Source of the DNA: Archivesica marissinica
Taxonomy: Eukaryota > Mollusca > Bivalvia > Venerida > Vesicomyidae
Length of the DNA stretch: 64,000 nucleotides
Assembly: GCA_014843695.1 (NCBI GenBank)
Contig: CM026386.1
Span: 84,123,791 to 84,187,790 of the forward strand
Reading direction: 5' to 3'
The notes below the pieces were generated by a model. That model did no database searches and was not told where the DNA came from. It saw only the letters and a list, made by a program, of their open reading frames with translations. This document shows, in pieces, positions 12,159 to 24,500 of the stretch. Every line of letters begins with the position of its first letter. Within the stretch, counting starts at the first letter, position 1. Both the position numbers and the translations under genes were made by a program.

Positions 12159-13611
12159 AACTATCAATGTTCACCCGTGTTCTCATCTTGTAGTGAGCTA
12201 TAAGCGAGCGGTCCCAAATGCGAGCTTTATTGTAGCGCGAGTTGAGATGAGGGTGTTAATATATTTTCTAAATTAAAATATTCGTAGTTAAGGGAGATCA
12301 CGTCGAGGCAGGAGGGAAAGAGCTAATGGAGCCGCAACGAGGACTGAATGCGTTCTTATGAGCCCGATTAACATTTACTGACACATTTTATTTTCGTTTT
12401 ACCTTTTCATTGAAAAACTATTTGTATTTGTTAAATCACAGCTTAATTAGAATTCTGAATATGTCAAATTCCTTATGTATTAATATATGTATTGTCTCAT
12501 TTTAGGAGTTAATTCAATTTGATATTATTGCTCATGGTGTAATGTAGTTGCTTTCATGGTTAAGCACACTTTTAAGTGTTAAATGTGTGTCATGAAATAG
12601 CGTATTAGGTAGGCCCCTAGTGTTATTTGTAAATGCGAGCAGACTCCCATAGGTTATTGCTTAAAACGCGTATTAACTGAGTAGTTAGTTACTTTCCAAA
12701 TGAGTATATGCTTGAGCTCGCTTTGATGTTTTGCCTTCCTCCTTCATACTAATTATTAAATTATTAAATCTCGACATATCCCTACAATATTATCAAATGG
12801 ATACTCAACAGTAATCAGTTAATCAATGAATTAACATGATTTTGATCAAATACCATTTATCATACCGCAACATCTTGTTATGGAACAACAGTAAAACGAA
12901 AAGGATACCAACTATTAAACTGATCATTATGCATTTCGGGATAATTCGGATTGAATTTGTCAAGGGAGGTAATAAAAACATGAGCGATAACTCTCACTGG
13001 AATTCTTACTTGTTTGTTTATAAATATTCTTACTTCTTTGCTGAATGTATCTCTTGGCATAACTGATACAGTTTGAAAGTATCGAAACCGTGATCTTGTA
13101 GTTGATAAGTAGTACATCAGCTCTAAAGGAGTTTAGGTATCACCAACCTTGACGTGTGCTAATGAAGAAGCAACTCATCTCTGTGAGGTAGTGTGCAGTA
13201 TCGGTCATGACGTCATTTATACAAAGTCATTATGTAGTATATATATATATTACTAGTTCCCTATTAGGAACACTCGACAACATATAATGTACAGTATGTG
13301 GTACACAAGCACTTATCCATGGCAAGTTCATGTACATATATATGATTCTAGCGATGAATGTAATGGCATGTTGTGATAATAGAGAGACTGAAATTACATA
13401 CATGAGCACAACTGTCACACACCAACACACGAATGCTCTCCATTACAATATGTATCATAATTATATTTATAACGGAACATTTCTGAGAAGAATGATTCCT
13501 GACGATAGTACATTTTATTACGATTGACAATGCTCTCACATTATATACATAGCTAAACAAATTAACAGTTACCGATACGAACAGTTCTCTAATTTGAGTA
13601 CATGTGGGTGT
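12159..13611. other. unique AT-rich stretch, nothing recognised
   Basis: Several short open frames on both strands have no recognisable family, codon bias or splice context. A short (TA)n run lies near 13237-13249. I see no gene. Confidence 0.45.
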
Positions 13612-13800
13612 TTCCAATATTATATCATCATATGAATTACACGTTCTTCATGGTAAGGCGGGCAGTCAAATAGAAAGTGCAATTCAGCTTCTAAGACATT
13701 ACATATCTGGCACGTTCAGTCATTTAGTGGTATATTCCGTGGTTTACGCAATCTGCCAGATTCAACTTCTAAATAATGGGCTGGCATTTTTAATCTTATT
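13612..13800 (-). pseudogene. LINE C-terminal zinc-finger scrap
   Basis: The minus strand reads a GRLRKPRNIPLN lead-in, a TGA where a conserved charged residue is expected, then TCQICNVLEAELHFLFDC. This CX2C..HX4C finger with the HFLFDCP context is the zf-RVT tail found at the end of many LINE ORF2 proteins. Only about 55 codons remain. Confidence 0.72.
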
Positions 13801-14174
13801 ATATGCTATTCTATTTTTTTTTTTAAATATTAATAGTATCTAAATATGGCTGATATTCTAACCAGGCAACACTATGTGCGTTCTGTAGTAGAATATTCGA
13901 TGTGACTATTCCAACCCATTTGCTTGTTTCCCCTTGACAAAACAAATGTATCGTATACTGCAATCATATAATTACATATTAATCTCTGATTTGTTCTTAG
14001 TATTGTATGTATATATGTAATGTATTGCATGAAAAAAATGCAATAACATATTATTAAAAAAACAAACTATTTGCTTAAATATGCCAAGTACCTGTTTTGC
14101 CCATGATATATTATACATATATTTGGTTAACGTTCTAGATCCTGTAGCATACAAAGCATACGCTTAGTAAGTAA

Positions 14175-14444
14175 GTATTTTACGTTTATTTATCGTCGCT
14201 ACCGGCTGCCCATATGAGCGACGCCTCCTGAAGAGATTAGTCATTTTAGATTTTTGGAGGATAGTGCAATGATACAGACAGATAACCATTCCAGAGTCTC
14301 CTCTGGTTCTTTTACGTGCACGGTGTACAGCACCGACACGAGACCTCGGTTTAACGTCCATCTGAAATACTGTTAATTTGATTAGGGTCAGACGGGGGAT
14401 CGAACCTGCGGTCCCTGGAATACCAGTCGAGAGTGTTACCACTT
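14175..14444 (-). mobile_element. SINE-A copy with perfect 13-bp target duplication
   Basis: This is a nearly full SINE-A in minus orientation. The tRNA-like head with a B box (reverse complement of GGGATCGAACC) lies at the right and the ATAAATAAACGTAAAA tail at the left. It is flanked by an exact 13-bp direct repeat, GCTTAGTAAGTAA, at 14162-14174 and 14445-14457, as expected for LINE-assisted insertion. This copy defines the element length at about 270 bp. Confidence 0.93.
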
Positions 14445-14583
14445 GCTTAGTAAGTAAATGTTAAAATCATTTTAAACCATTATACATTCCTCCACCACTT
14501 ACAACAATATCATTGCTTTTTACAGAAAGTGCACAATTAGTTCACGAACTTGCTACACTAATAACATGAGGTGAGAGATTAGG

Positions 14584-14874
14584 AATTGTGGTGAATGTAT
14601 AACTTATGTACATTAAACGATTATAGGACATACTTACAGGGCATTGTGGTGAGTGTATAACTTATGTACATTAAACGATTATAGGACATACTTACAGGGC
14701 ATTGTGGTGAGTGTATAACTTATGTACATTAAATGATTATAGGACATACCTACAGGGAATTGTGGTGAGTGTATAGCTTATGTACATTAAACGATTATAG
14801 GACATACTTACAGGGCATTGTGGTGAGTGTATAACTTATGTACATTAAACGATTATAGGACATACCTACAGGGA
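14584..14874. repeat. 58-bp tandem repeat, 5 copies
   Basis: ATTGTGGTGAGTGTATAACT begins each unit at 14584, 14642, 14700, 14758 and 14816. The copies are nearly identical. Alternation of CTTACAGGGC and CCTACAGGGA hints at variant types. Confidence 0.95.
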
Positions 14875-14969
14875 ATTGCATACTGTTTGCCCAAAGACCG
14901 TAGGCATGCGTATACTATATTGCTTTCTCATCATGGGCAACGTATACATGAATCTAGCAGTTATATACA

Positions 14970-15570
14970 TATTCTTACGTAATTCATATATTTTCAGCTT
15001 GGACACGTTACATTCTATCCAAGGTACCTACGTAACACTTCATATATGTTCAGCTTAGACACGTTACATTCTATCCAAGGTACCTACGTAACACTTCATA
15101 TATTTTCAGCTTAGACACGTTACATTCTATCCAAGGTACCTACGTAACACTTCATATATGTTCTATCCAAGGTACCTACGTAACACTTCATATATTTCAG
15201 CTTAGACACGTTACATTCTATCCAAGGTACCTACGTAACACTTCATATATTTTCAGCTTGACACGTTACTTCTATCCAAGGTACCTACGTAACACTTCAT
15301 ATATGTTCAGCTTGGACACGTTACATTCTATCCAAGGTACCTACGTAACACTTCATATATTTTCAGCTTGGACACGTTACGTTCTATCCAAGGTACCTAC
15401 GTAACACTTCATATATTTTCAGCTTGGACACGTTACATTCTATCCAAGATAACTTACTAGAAAATTCATATATTTTCAGTCAGGGCACGTTACGCTCTAT
15501 CCATTGTAACCTAGGTAACAATTCATATATTTTCAGGTTAGATACGTTACGCTCCATCCAAGATAGCTTC
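14970..15570. repeat. about 56-bp tandem repeat, roughly 10 copies, one partial
   Basis: Each unit carries TTCATATATTTTCAGCTT, GACACGTTACATTCTATCCA and AGGTACCTACGTAACAC. One unit near 15155 lost its GACACG half. The last two (from about 15450) are diverged, with AAGATAACTTACTAG and CATTGTAACCTAGG, as expected at an array edge. The array follows the 58-bp array by about 100 bp but is unrelated to it. Confidence 0.92.
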
Positions 15571-15876
15571 CGGTCTGATGAGTTTCTGCCCTTAGAGTAT
15601 GACTTATGAAACATAGTGATATAGCGTGACACGTCAAGCAAGTACAGCGTGACACAACTTTCACATATAAACCAAATCGTGGAGAATTAAGTATGACACA
15701 TACATGTATGTGTGATAAAATCAACCAATATGTTACGTCAATCAGTACAAAGAGATCTCGAGAGGAATTTGTACAATGCACATGCAGGAGTACATGAACC
15801 GAACTTAATTATTCTCAATAGTTATAATATAACATTCTCACTTACACATCATTATGCCATGACTGTGACTGGAATT
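15571..15876. other. unique spacer, nothing recognised
   Basis: I see no coding, RNA or transposon signal in this short stretch. Confidence 0.4.
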
Positions 15877-16445
15877 GCTAAACGATAACCAATGTTGGAT
15901 TTGTGACGTGTTCTCACCAAGTTAGAGCTATTGTTACGGTTAGCGTTCAGGTAGTGTTTATTGTTAGGTGTAGGTTTCGGGCTAACTACGGAACGCACCG
16001 TTTCAAAGCACGTGTCACACGCGTATATAGAGACTATTAGGTAACTATCTAATATATTATCTAAAACTATCATATAGTTTCTCCAATTCGCATAATACAT
16101 TTTAATTATTAGGCGAATTGGAGAAACTATTCAAGGCGAGGCTATTTTATTAGGAGACGAGCCTAATAAATAAAAAATTTATAAGACAGTAACCTAATAG
16201 TCTATTTATCCTATCTTCGGTTAAGGAAATATTACCGAATATGCATGACATGCCGAAGTTAATTATACAATATATGAACATATGACGTCATACCTCACTC
16301 ACAGCGGTATGGCGTCACGAAATGTGCAGTAGGCACTGACTAATAGAGCAACGTTTATTAGGCTGACCGTTGTTGACCATTATTACGCATGGAAGTAGGA
16401 TACACATATTTACTTCCTACCTGCAGACACTGGTTATCGTTTAGC
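15877..16445. mobile_element. possible foldback/MITE-like element with nested inverted repeats
   Basis: Outer arms are GCTAAACGATAACCAATG (15877-15894) and its near-perfect reverse complement at 16428-16445 (17 of 18). Inside lie a second pair, AGACTATTAGGT (16031-16042) with ACCTAATAGTCT (16192-16203), and a third, ATAGTTTCTCCAATTCGC (16074-16091) with its exact complement at 16113-16130 around a 21-bp loop. An imperfect hairpin also sits at about 16284-16318 (TGACGTCATACC arm). Nested pairs like this suggest a non-autonomous foldback transposon. I could not find a clear target duplication and no superfamily is assigned. Confidence 0.5.
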
Positions 16446-16714
16446 ACCGATACTTTATATTGTAAGATTTATGAACTAAAATACTTCCTGATTAAGTTCT
16501 TCCCCTAGACCATCAATACACTTTGATTTGAGTTTACAATAAAGTGTAATTTACGTATTCCGTAGGTCTTTAAGATTCTGAAAACTTCAGACGCAAATCA
16601 CAAAACGTTTTTCAAATCCAGAATCTTTGTTAAAGTGATATTCGAGTTCTACAAAAAAGTTGTATGGGAGTGTCATTTTTTATGCCAGCACTTTTAATAA
16701 AACCTGCTTAAATT

Positions 16715-16985
16715 GAGGGACGGTACTTGCGTTGATGGACTGGTAATCCAGGGATTGCAGGTTCGATCCCCCGTCTGACCCTAATACAATTAACAATCTT
16801 TCAAAACCGAGGTCTCGTGTCGGTGTTTTACACCATGCACGTAAAAGAACTAGAGGAGACTCTGGAATGGGTCTCTGTCTGTATCATTGCACTATCCTCA
16901 AAAATCTAAAATGATCAATCTCTTCAAGAGGAGTCGCTCATATGGGCAACCGGTAGCGACGATAAATAAACGTAAAAACACAAAA
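16715..16985 (+). mobile_element. SINE-A copy, plus orientation
   Basis: The tRNA-like head includes GGACTGGTAATCCAGGGATT and the B box GGTTCGATCCC. The body with GACTCTGGAATGGGTCTCTG and TGCACTATCCTC follows. The tail is CGACGATAAATAAACGTAAA. The A box is poorly kept (TTGATGGACTGG), so this copy may not be transcribed by Pol III. Confidence 0.9.
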
Positions 16986-17187
16986 CACGCATTGCTGTTA
17001 TTCCTTGTTTTTCGGAGACATGTAGCTACGGAGAGCGCCGAATGAATAAAGACTAACATAGTTAAAATAAGTTAATATATTTTTCAACAATGCTCAAGTA
17101 CATTAAAAATGTTAAAAATGGATTTGAATACTGCAAATCTTTGAGCAATACTAGTGTTGCAAATAATACAATTCTACGGTAGTAACC

Positions 17188-17390
17188 GCTTTGGAATTTG
17201 TGACAGTCAGTTTCAAGAGGAATTTGCGACAGTCAGTTTCAAGAGGAATTTGCGACAGTCAGTTTGAAGAGGAATTTGCGACAGTCAGTTTCAAGAGGAA
17301 TTTGCGACAGTCAGTTTCAAGAGGAATTTGCGACAGTCAGTTTCAAGAGGAATTTGCGACAGACAGTTTGAAGAGGAATTTGACTTTAGT
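17188..17390. repeat. 26-bp tandem array, about 7.5 copies
   Basis: GAGGAATTTGCGACAGTCAG plus TTTCAA repeats every 26 bp. The first unit (GGAATTTGTG) and the last (GAATTTGACTTTAG) are diverged. The open frame here only reflects the absence of stops over three units (78 bp). Confidence 0.94.
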
Positions 17391-17994
17391 AAAGACTAAT
17401 AATAGGTCTACACTGGACATACCCGTACTGTTCTACTTGTAACACCAACACTATAGTATCACTTTCTGATTGGAGAGATTACAAACCGATACGGCTCATC
17501 ATATTTGGAAAAGTTATTAAATGTAATAGATTTGAAATTAAATGTATTATTACTAAATACTGTTACTAAATTTCTATACTGTGTAACTTATTATAATTAT
17601 GTTATTATATAATTTTATCTGTCTTCAACAGTTGTTCCACGGCAGATGTATACACTTATTGCATGTATCAAACTTGTATTGTTAGTCATGTATATGCTAT
17701 TTATCTTTATTTATTCTTTTCTTTGCATCAGTTGACATTAAACACTTTGGCAAAAGTAAATTAAAATTAAAAATAATATACGTTACATGCTGTGTTTCTT
17801 CTTCTTCTTCGTGTATACAGCACTCCTTCACTTATGAAGATTAGGTGCCGGCGCCGTAACAAAACGTGTTAGTTAAGTGCTTGATCAGAAAGTGCTCATT
17901 ACAAAGGATACAGTGAATAGACATATATTTAGGTATATTTTTAAGTGTTTTTTATAAAACTATGTACATAATTGTGGCAATTTATGCAAAGTAT
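17391..17994. other. unique AT-rich stretch, nothing recognised
   Basis: It contains a short (TTC)n run near 17798 and no recognisable gene. The right part is probably the 3' UTR of the LINE remnant that follows on the minus strand. Confidence 0.4.
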
Positions 17995-18515
17995 ATTGGG
18001 GTAAGGACATACACAGGGATCAGGGCGATGAAGGCGTCCACTGTGTCTGCGTCATATATGGTGGGCGGTAGCATGTTCCACTGAGTGATGGCTCTAGGAT
18101 AGAAAGAGTATTTGTACGAGTCTTTAGCTGCTGTATGTGTTTGTAGGTATAGGTGTTACTGTGTCTGGTTCTGGGGTCTGAAGGAATACTTAGATTATAG
18201 GGTGGTTGAATGGCAAATACATGGTTGATGATCTTATAAAACATGATGAGTCTGGTACGAATTCTTCGAATTTCCAAGGTGGGCCATTTAAGGGTAGTGA
18301 GCATATCAGTTACAGAACTTGAATTGTGGTAGCGGTTGGTTGTATAATGGGTTGCACGGCTTTGTACTTTCTCAATCTGACCAATTTGGCTTTTGGTATG
18401 TGGGTCCCAAACAGAAGAGGAGTATTCTAGATTGGGACTGACGAGGGATTTATAAGCATGGTCTTTTACTTTGGTAGAGTTGACTTTTAAATTTCTGCGG
18501 AGGAATCCTCATGAC
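17995..18515 (-). pseudogene. LINE ORF2 C-terminal remnant (CR1-like tail)
   Basis: The minus strand reads without a stop from about 18515 to 18020. It runs through a GFLRRNLKV start, LEYSSSVWDPHTKSQIGQIE, TNRYHNSSSVTDMLTTLKW and an SDPRTRHSN segment. This order (Y-S-S-V-W-D-P, Q-x-E-K-V-Q, then NRYH...L-W) is the tail of CR1-type mollusc LINE ORF2 proteins after the RT palm. The catalytic region is absent, and the frame drifts near the end (SFLEPS region). The 5' cut lies at about 18515, close to the megasatellite. Confidence 0.8.
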
Positions 18516-18577
18516 TGATTACTTGTAACATTACTTCGTCTATGTTTAGCTAACCCGAGGCCGGGTTATTTCTTAAG

Positions 18578-21500
18578 GCAGGTCGTCCGGCGACATATAT
18601 CTGTCAGGTAGAGCTATTTGTGTACACCGGTCGTCCAGCAATATATCTGTCAGGTAGAGCTATTTGTGTATACAGGTCGTCCAGCGACACATATCTGTTA
18701 GGTAGAGATATTTGTGTAGGCAGGTCGTCCAGCAACATATCTGTCAGGTAGAACTATTTGTGTAGGCAGGTCGTCCAGCAACATATCTGTCAGGTAGAAC
18801 TATTTGTGTAGACAGGTCGTCCAGCAATATATCTGTCAGGTAGAACTATTTGTGTAGACAGGTCGTCCAGCAACATATCTGTCAGGTAGAGCTATTTGTG
18901 TAGACAGGTCGTCCAGCAATATATCTGTCAGGTAGAACTATTTGTGTAGGCAGGTCGTCCAGCAACATATCTGTCAGGTAGAACTATTTGTGTAGACAGG
19001 TCGTCCAGCAATATATCTGTCAGGTAGAGCTATTTGTGTAGACAGGTCGTCCAGCAATATATCTGTCAGGTAGAGCTATTTATGTAGACAGGTCGTCCAG
19101 CGACACATATCTGTTAGGTAGAGCTATTTGTGTAGACCGGTCGTCCAGCAATATATATGTCAGGTAGAGCTATTTGTGTAGACAGGGCGTCTAGCAATAT
19201 ATCTGTCAGGTAGAACTATTTGTGTAGACAGGTCGTCCAGCAATATATCTGTCTGGTAGAACTATTTGTGTAGACAAGTCGTCCAGCAACATATCTCTGT
19301 CAGGTAGAACTATTTGTGTAGACAGGTCGTCCAGCAATATATCTGTGCTCGGTAGAGCTATTTGTGTAGACCGGTCATCCAGCGACATATATCTGTCAGA
19401 CAGAGCTATTTGTGTAGATAGGTCGTCCAGCAATATATCTGTGCTCACTAGAGCTATTTGTGTAGACCGGTCGTCCAGCAATATCTCTGTCAGGTAGAAC
19501 TATTTGTGTAGACAGGTCGTTAAGCAATATATCTCTGTCAGGTAGAACTATTTGTGTAGACAGGTCGTCCAGCAATATATCTGTCAGGTAGAACTATTTG
19601 TGTAGACAGGTCGTCCAGCAATATATCTGTCAGGTAGAACTATTTGTGTAGACAGGTCGTCAAGCAATATATATGTCAGGTAGAGCTATTTGTGTAGACA
19701 GGTCGTCCAGCGACATATATCTGTCAGACAGAGCTGTTTGTGTAGATAGGTCGTCCAGCAATATATCTTTCAGACAGAGCTATTTGTGTAGACAGGTCGT
19801 CCAGCAATATATCTATCAGACAGAGCTCTTTGTGTAGATAGGTCGTCCAGCGACATATATCTGTCAGACAGAGCTCTTTGTGTAGACAGGTCGTCCAGCG
19901 ACATATATCTGTCAGACAGAGCTCTTTGTGTAGACAGGTCGTCCAGCGACATATATCTGTCAGGTAGAGCTATTTGTGTAGACAGGGCGTCCAGCAATAT
20001 CTCTGGCAGGTAGAGCTATTTGTGTAGAAAGATCATCAAGCAACATATATATGTCAGGTAGAGCTATTTGTGTTATGTAGACTGGTCGTCCAGAAATATA
20101 TCTGTCAGGTAGAGCTTTTATGTAGACAGGTCGTCCAGTGACATACATCTGTCAGGTAGAGCTATTTGTGTTGTGTAGACTGGTCGTCCAGCAATATATC
20201 TGTCAGGTAGAGCTATTTGTGTAGACCTGTCGTCCAGCGACATATATCTGTTAGGTAGAGCTATTTGTGTAGACCGGTCGTCCAACGACGTATATCTGTC
20301 AGGTAGAGCTATTTGTGTAGACAGGTCGTCCAACCACATATCTCTGTCAGGTAGAGCTATTTGTTTAGGCCAGTCGTCCAGCAACATATCTGTCAGGTAG
20401 AACTATTTGTATAGACAGGTCGTCCAGCAATATATCTTTCAGGTGGAGCTATTTGTGTAGACAGGTCGTCCAGCGACATATATATGTCATGTAGAGCTAT
20501 TTGTGTAGACAGGTCGTACAGCGACATATATCTGTCAGACAGAGCTGTTTGTGTAGATAGGTCGTCCAGCAATATATCTTTCAGACAGAGCTCTTTGTGT
20601 AGATAGGTCATCCAGCGACATATATCTGTCAGGTAGAGCTATTTGTGTAGACATGTCGTCCAGCGCCATATATCTGAAAGGAAGAGCTATTTGTGTTGTG
20701 TAGACCGGTCGTCCAGCAATATATCTGTCAGGTAGAGCTTTTATGTAGACAGGTCGTCCAGCGACATATATCTGTCAATTAGAGCTATTTGTGTTGTGTA
20801 GACTGGTCGTCCAGCAATATATCTGTCAGGTAGAGCTATTTGTGTAGACCTGTCGTCCAGCGACATATATCTGTCAGGTAGAGCTATTTGTGTAGACCGG
20901 TCGTCCAACAACATATCTCTGTCAGGTATAGCTATTTGTGTAGACCGGTCGTCCAACGACGTATATCTGTCAGGTAGAGCTATTTGTGTAGACAGGTCGT
21001 CCAACCACATATCTCTGTCAGGTAGAGCTATTTGAGTAGACAGGTCGTACAGCAATATATCTGTCAGGTGGAACTATTTGTGTAGGCAGGTCGTCCAGCA
21101 ACATATCTGTCAGGTAGAACTATTTGTGTAGACAGGTCGTCCAGCAATATATCTTTCAGGTGGAGCTATTTGTGTAGACAGGTCGTCCAGCGACATATAT
21201 ATGTCATGTAGAGCTATTTGTGTAGACAGGTCGTACAGCGACATATATCTGTCAGACAGAGCTGTTTGTGTAGATAGGTCGTCCAGCTATATATCTTTCA
21301 GACAGAGCTCTTTGTGTAGATAGGTCGTCCAGCGACATATATATGTCAGGTAGAGCTATTTGTGTAGACATGTCGTCCAGCGCCATATATCTGAAAGGTA
21401 GAGCTATTTGTGTTGTGTAGACCGGTCGTCCAGCAATATATCTGTCAGGTAGAGCTTTTATGTAGACAGGTCGTCCAGCGACACATATCTGTCAATTAGA

Positions 21501-24500
21501 GCTATTTGTGTTGTGTAGACTGGTCGTCCAGCAATATATCTGTCAGGTAGAGCTATTTGTGTAGACCTGTCATCCAGCGACATATATCTGTCAGGTAGAG
21601 CTATTTGTGTAGAACGGTCGTCCAGCGACTTATATCTGTCAGTTAGAGCTCTTTGTGTAGACAGGTCGTCCAACAACATATCCCTGTCAGTTAGAGCTAT
21701 TTGTGTAGACAGGTCGTCCAGCAATATATTTGTCAGGTGGAACTATTTGTGTAGGCACGTCGTCCAGCAACATATATGTCAGGTAGAACTATTTGTGTAG
21801 ACAGGTCGTCCAGCAATATATCTTTAGGTAGAGCTATTTGTATAGACAGGTCGTCCAGCGACATATATATGTCAGGTAGAGCTATTTGTGTAGACAGGTC
21901 GTCCAGCGACATATATCTGTCAGACAGAGCTCTTTGTGTAGAAAGGTCGTCCAGCGAAATATCTCTGTCAGGTAGAGCTATTTGTGTAAGCAAGTCGTCC
22001 AACAACATATCTCTGTCAGGTAGAGCTTTTATGTAGACCGGTCGTCCAGCGACATATATCTGTCAGGTGGAGCTATTTGTGTTGTGTAGACTGGTCGTCA
22101 AGCAATATATATGTCAGGTAGAGCTATTTATGTAGACAGGTCGTCCATCAATATATCTGTCAGGTAGAACTATTTGTGCAGACAGGTCGTCCAGAAACAT
22201 ATCTGTCAGGTAGAGCTATTGGTGAAGAACAGTCGTCCAGCGACTTATATCTGTCAGGTAGAGCTGTTTGTGTAGATAGGTCGTCCAGCAATATATCTAT
22301 CAGACAGAGCTCTTTGTGTAGATAGGTCGTCCAGCGACAAATATCTGTCAGACAGAGCTCTTTGTGTAGACAGGTCGTCCAGCAACATATCTGTCAGGTA
22401 GAGCTATTTGTGTAGACAGGTCGTCCAGCGACATATATCTGTCAGGTAGAACTATTTGTGTAGACAGGTCGTTCAGCAATATATCTCTGTCAAGTAGAAC
22501 TATTTGTGTAGACAGGTCGTCCAGCAATATATCTGTCAGGTAGAACTATTTGTGTAGACAGGTCGTCCAGCAATATATCATTCAGGTAGAGCTATTTGTG
22601 TAGACAGGTCGTCCAGCGACATATATATGTCAGGTAGAGCTATTTGTGTAGACAGGTCGTCCAGCGACATATATCTGTCAGACAGAGCTGTTTGTGTAGA
22701 TAGGTCGTCCAGCAATATATCTATCAGACAGAGCTCTTTGTGTAGATAGGTCGTCCAGCGACAAATATCTGTCAGACAGAGCTCTTTGTGTAGACAGGTC
22801 GTCCAGCGACATATATCTGTCAGACAGAGCTCTTTGTGTAGACAGGTCGTCCAGCGACATATCTCTGTCAGGTAGAGCTATTTGTGTAGACAGGTCGTCC
22901 AGCAATATATCTGTCAGGTAGAACTATTTGTGCAGACAGGTCGTCCAGCAACATATCTGTCAGGTAGAGCTATTTGTGAAGAACAGTCGTCCAGCGACTT
23001 ATATCTGTCAGGTAGAGCTCTTTGTGTAGACAAGTCGTCCAATGACATATCTGTCAGGTAGAGCTATTTATATAGACAGGTCGTCCAGCAACATATATGT
23101 CAGGTAGAGCTATTTGTGTAGACAGGTCGTCCAGCAATATATCTGTCAGGTAGAGCACTTTGTGTAATCAGGTCGTCCAGCGACATATATCTGTCAGGTA
23201 GAACTATTTGTGTAGACAGGTCGTTCAGCAATATATCTCTGTCAAGTAGAACTATTTGTGTAGACAGGTCGTCCAGCAATATATCTGTCAGGTAGAACTA
23301 TTTGTGTAGACAGGTCGTCCAGCAATATATCTGTCAGGTAGAACTATTTGTGTAGACAGGTCGTCCAGCAATATATCTTTCAGGTAGAGCTATTTGTGTA
23401 GACAGGTCGTCCAGCGACATATATATGTCAGGTAGAGCTATTTGTGTAGACAGGTCGTCCAGCGACATATATCTGTCAGACAGAGCTGTTTGTGTAGATA
23501 GGTCGTCCAGCAATATATCTATCAGACAGAGCTCTTTGTGTAGATAGGTCGTCCAGCGACATATATCTGTCAGACAGAGCTCTTTGTGTAGACAGGTCGT
23601 CCAGCGACATATATCTGTCAGACAGAGCTCTTTGTGTAGACAGGTCGTCCAGCGACATATATCTGTCAGGTAGAGCTATTTGTGTAGACAGGGCGTCCAG
23701 CAATATCTCTGGCAGGTAGAGCTATTTGTGTAGACATATCATCAAGCAACATATATATGTCAGGTAGAGCTATTTGTGGTGTGTAGACTGGTCGTCCAGC
23801 AATATATATGTCAGGTAGAGCTTTTATGTAGACAGGTCGTCCAGTGATATATCTGTCAGGTAGAGCTATTTGTGTTTTGTAGACTGATCGTCCAGCAATA
23901 TATCTGTCAGGTAGAGCTATTTGTGTAGACAGGTCGTCCAACCACATATCTCTGTCAGGTAGAGCTATTTGTGTAGACAGGTCGTCCAGCAATATATCTG
24001 TCAGGTAGAAATATTTGTGTAGGCAGGTCGTCCAGCAACATATCTGTCAGGTAGAACTATTTGTGTAGACAGGTCGTCCAGCAATATATCTTTCAGGTAT
24101 ATCTATTTGTGTAGAAAGGTCGTTTGAGCTATTTGTGTAGACAGGTCGTCCAGCGACATATATCTGTCAGGTAGAGCTATTTGTGTAGACAGGTCGTCCA
24201 GCGACATATATCTGTCAGGTAGAGCTATTTGTTTAGACAGGTCGTCCAGCAATATATCTTTCAGGTAGAGCTATTTGTGTAGACAGGTCGTCCAGCGACA
24301 TATATCTGTCAGACAGAGCTGTTTGTGTAGATAGGTCGTCCAGCAATATAGCTTTCAGAAAGAGCTATTTGTGTAGACAGGTCGTCCAGCAATATATCTA
24401 TCAGACAGAGCTCTTTGTGTAGATAGGTCGTCCAGCGACATATATCTGTCAGACAGAGCTCTTTGTGTAGACAGGTCGTCCAGCGACATATACCTGTCAG

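Noticed and set aside
12836..13527. Several overlapping 60-90-codon frames
   Set aside because: They lie on both strands with no family resemblance or supporting signals, as expected by chance.
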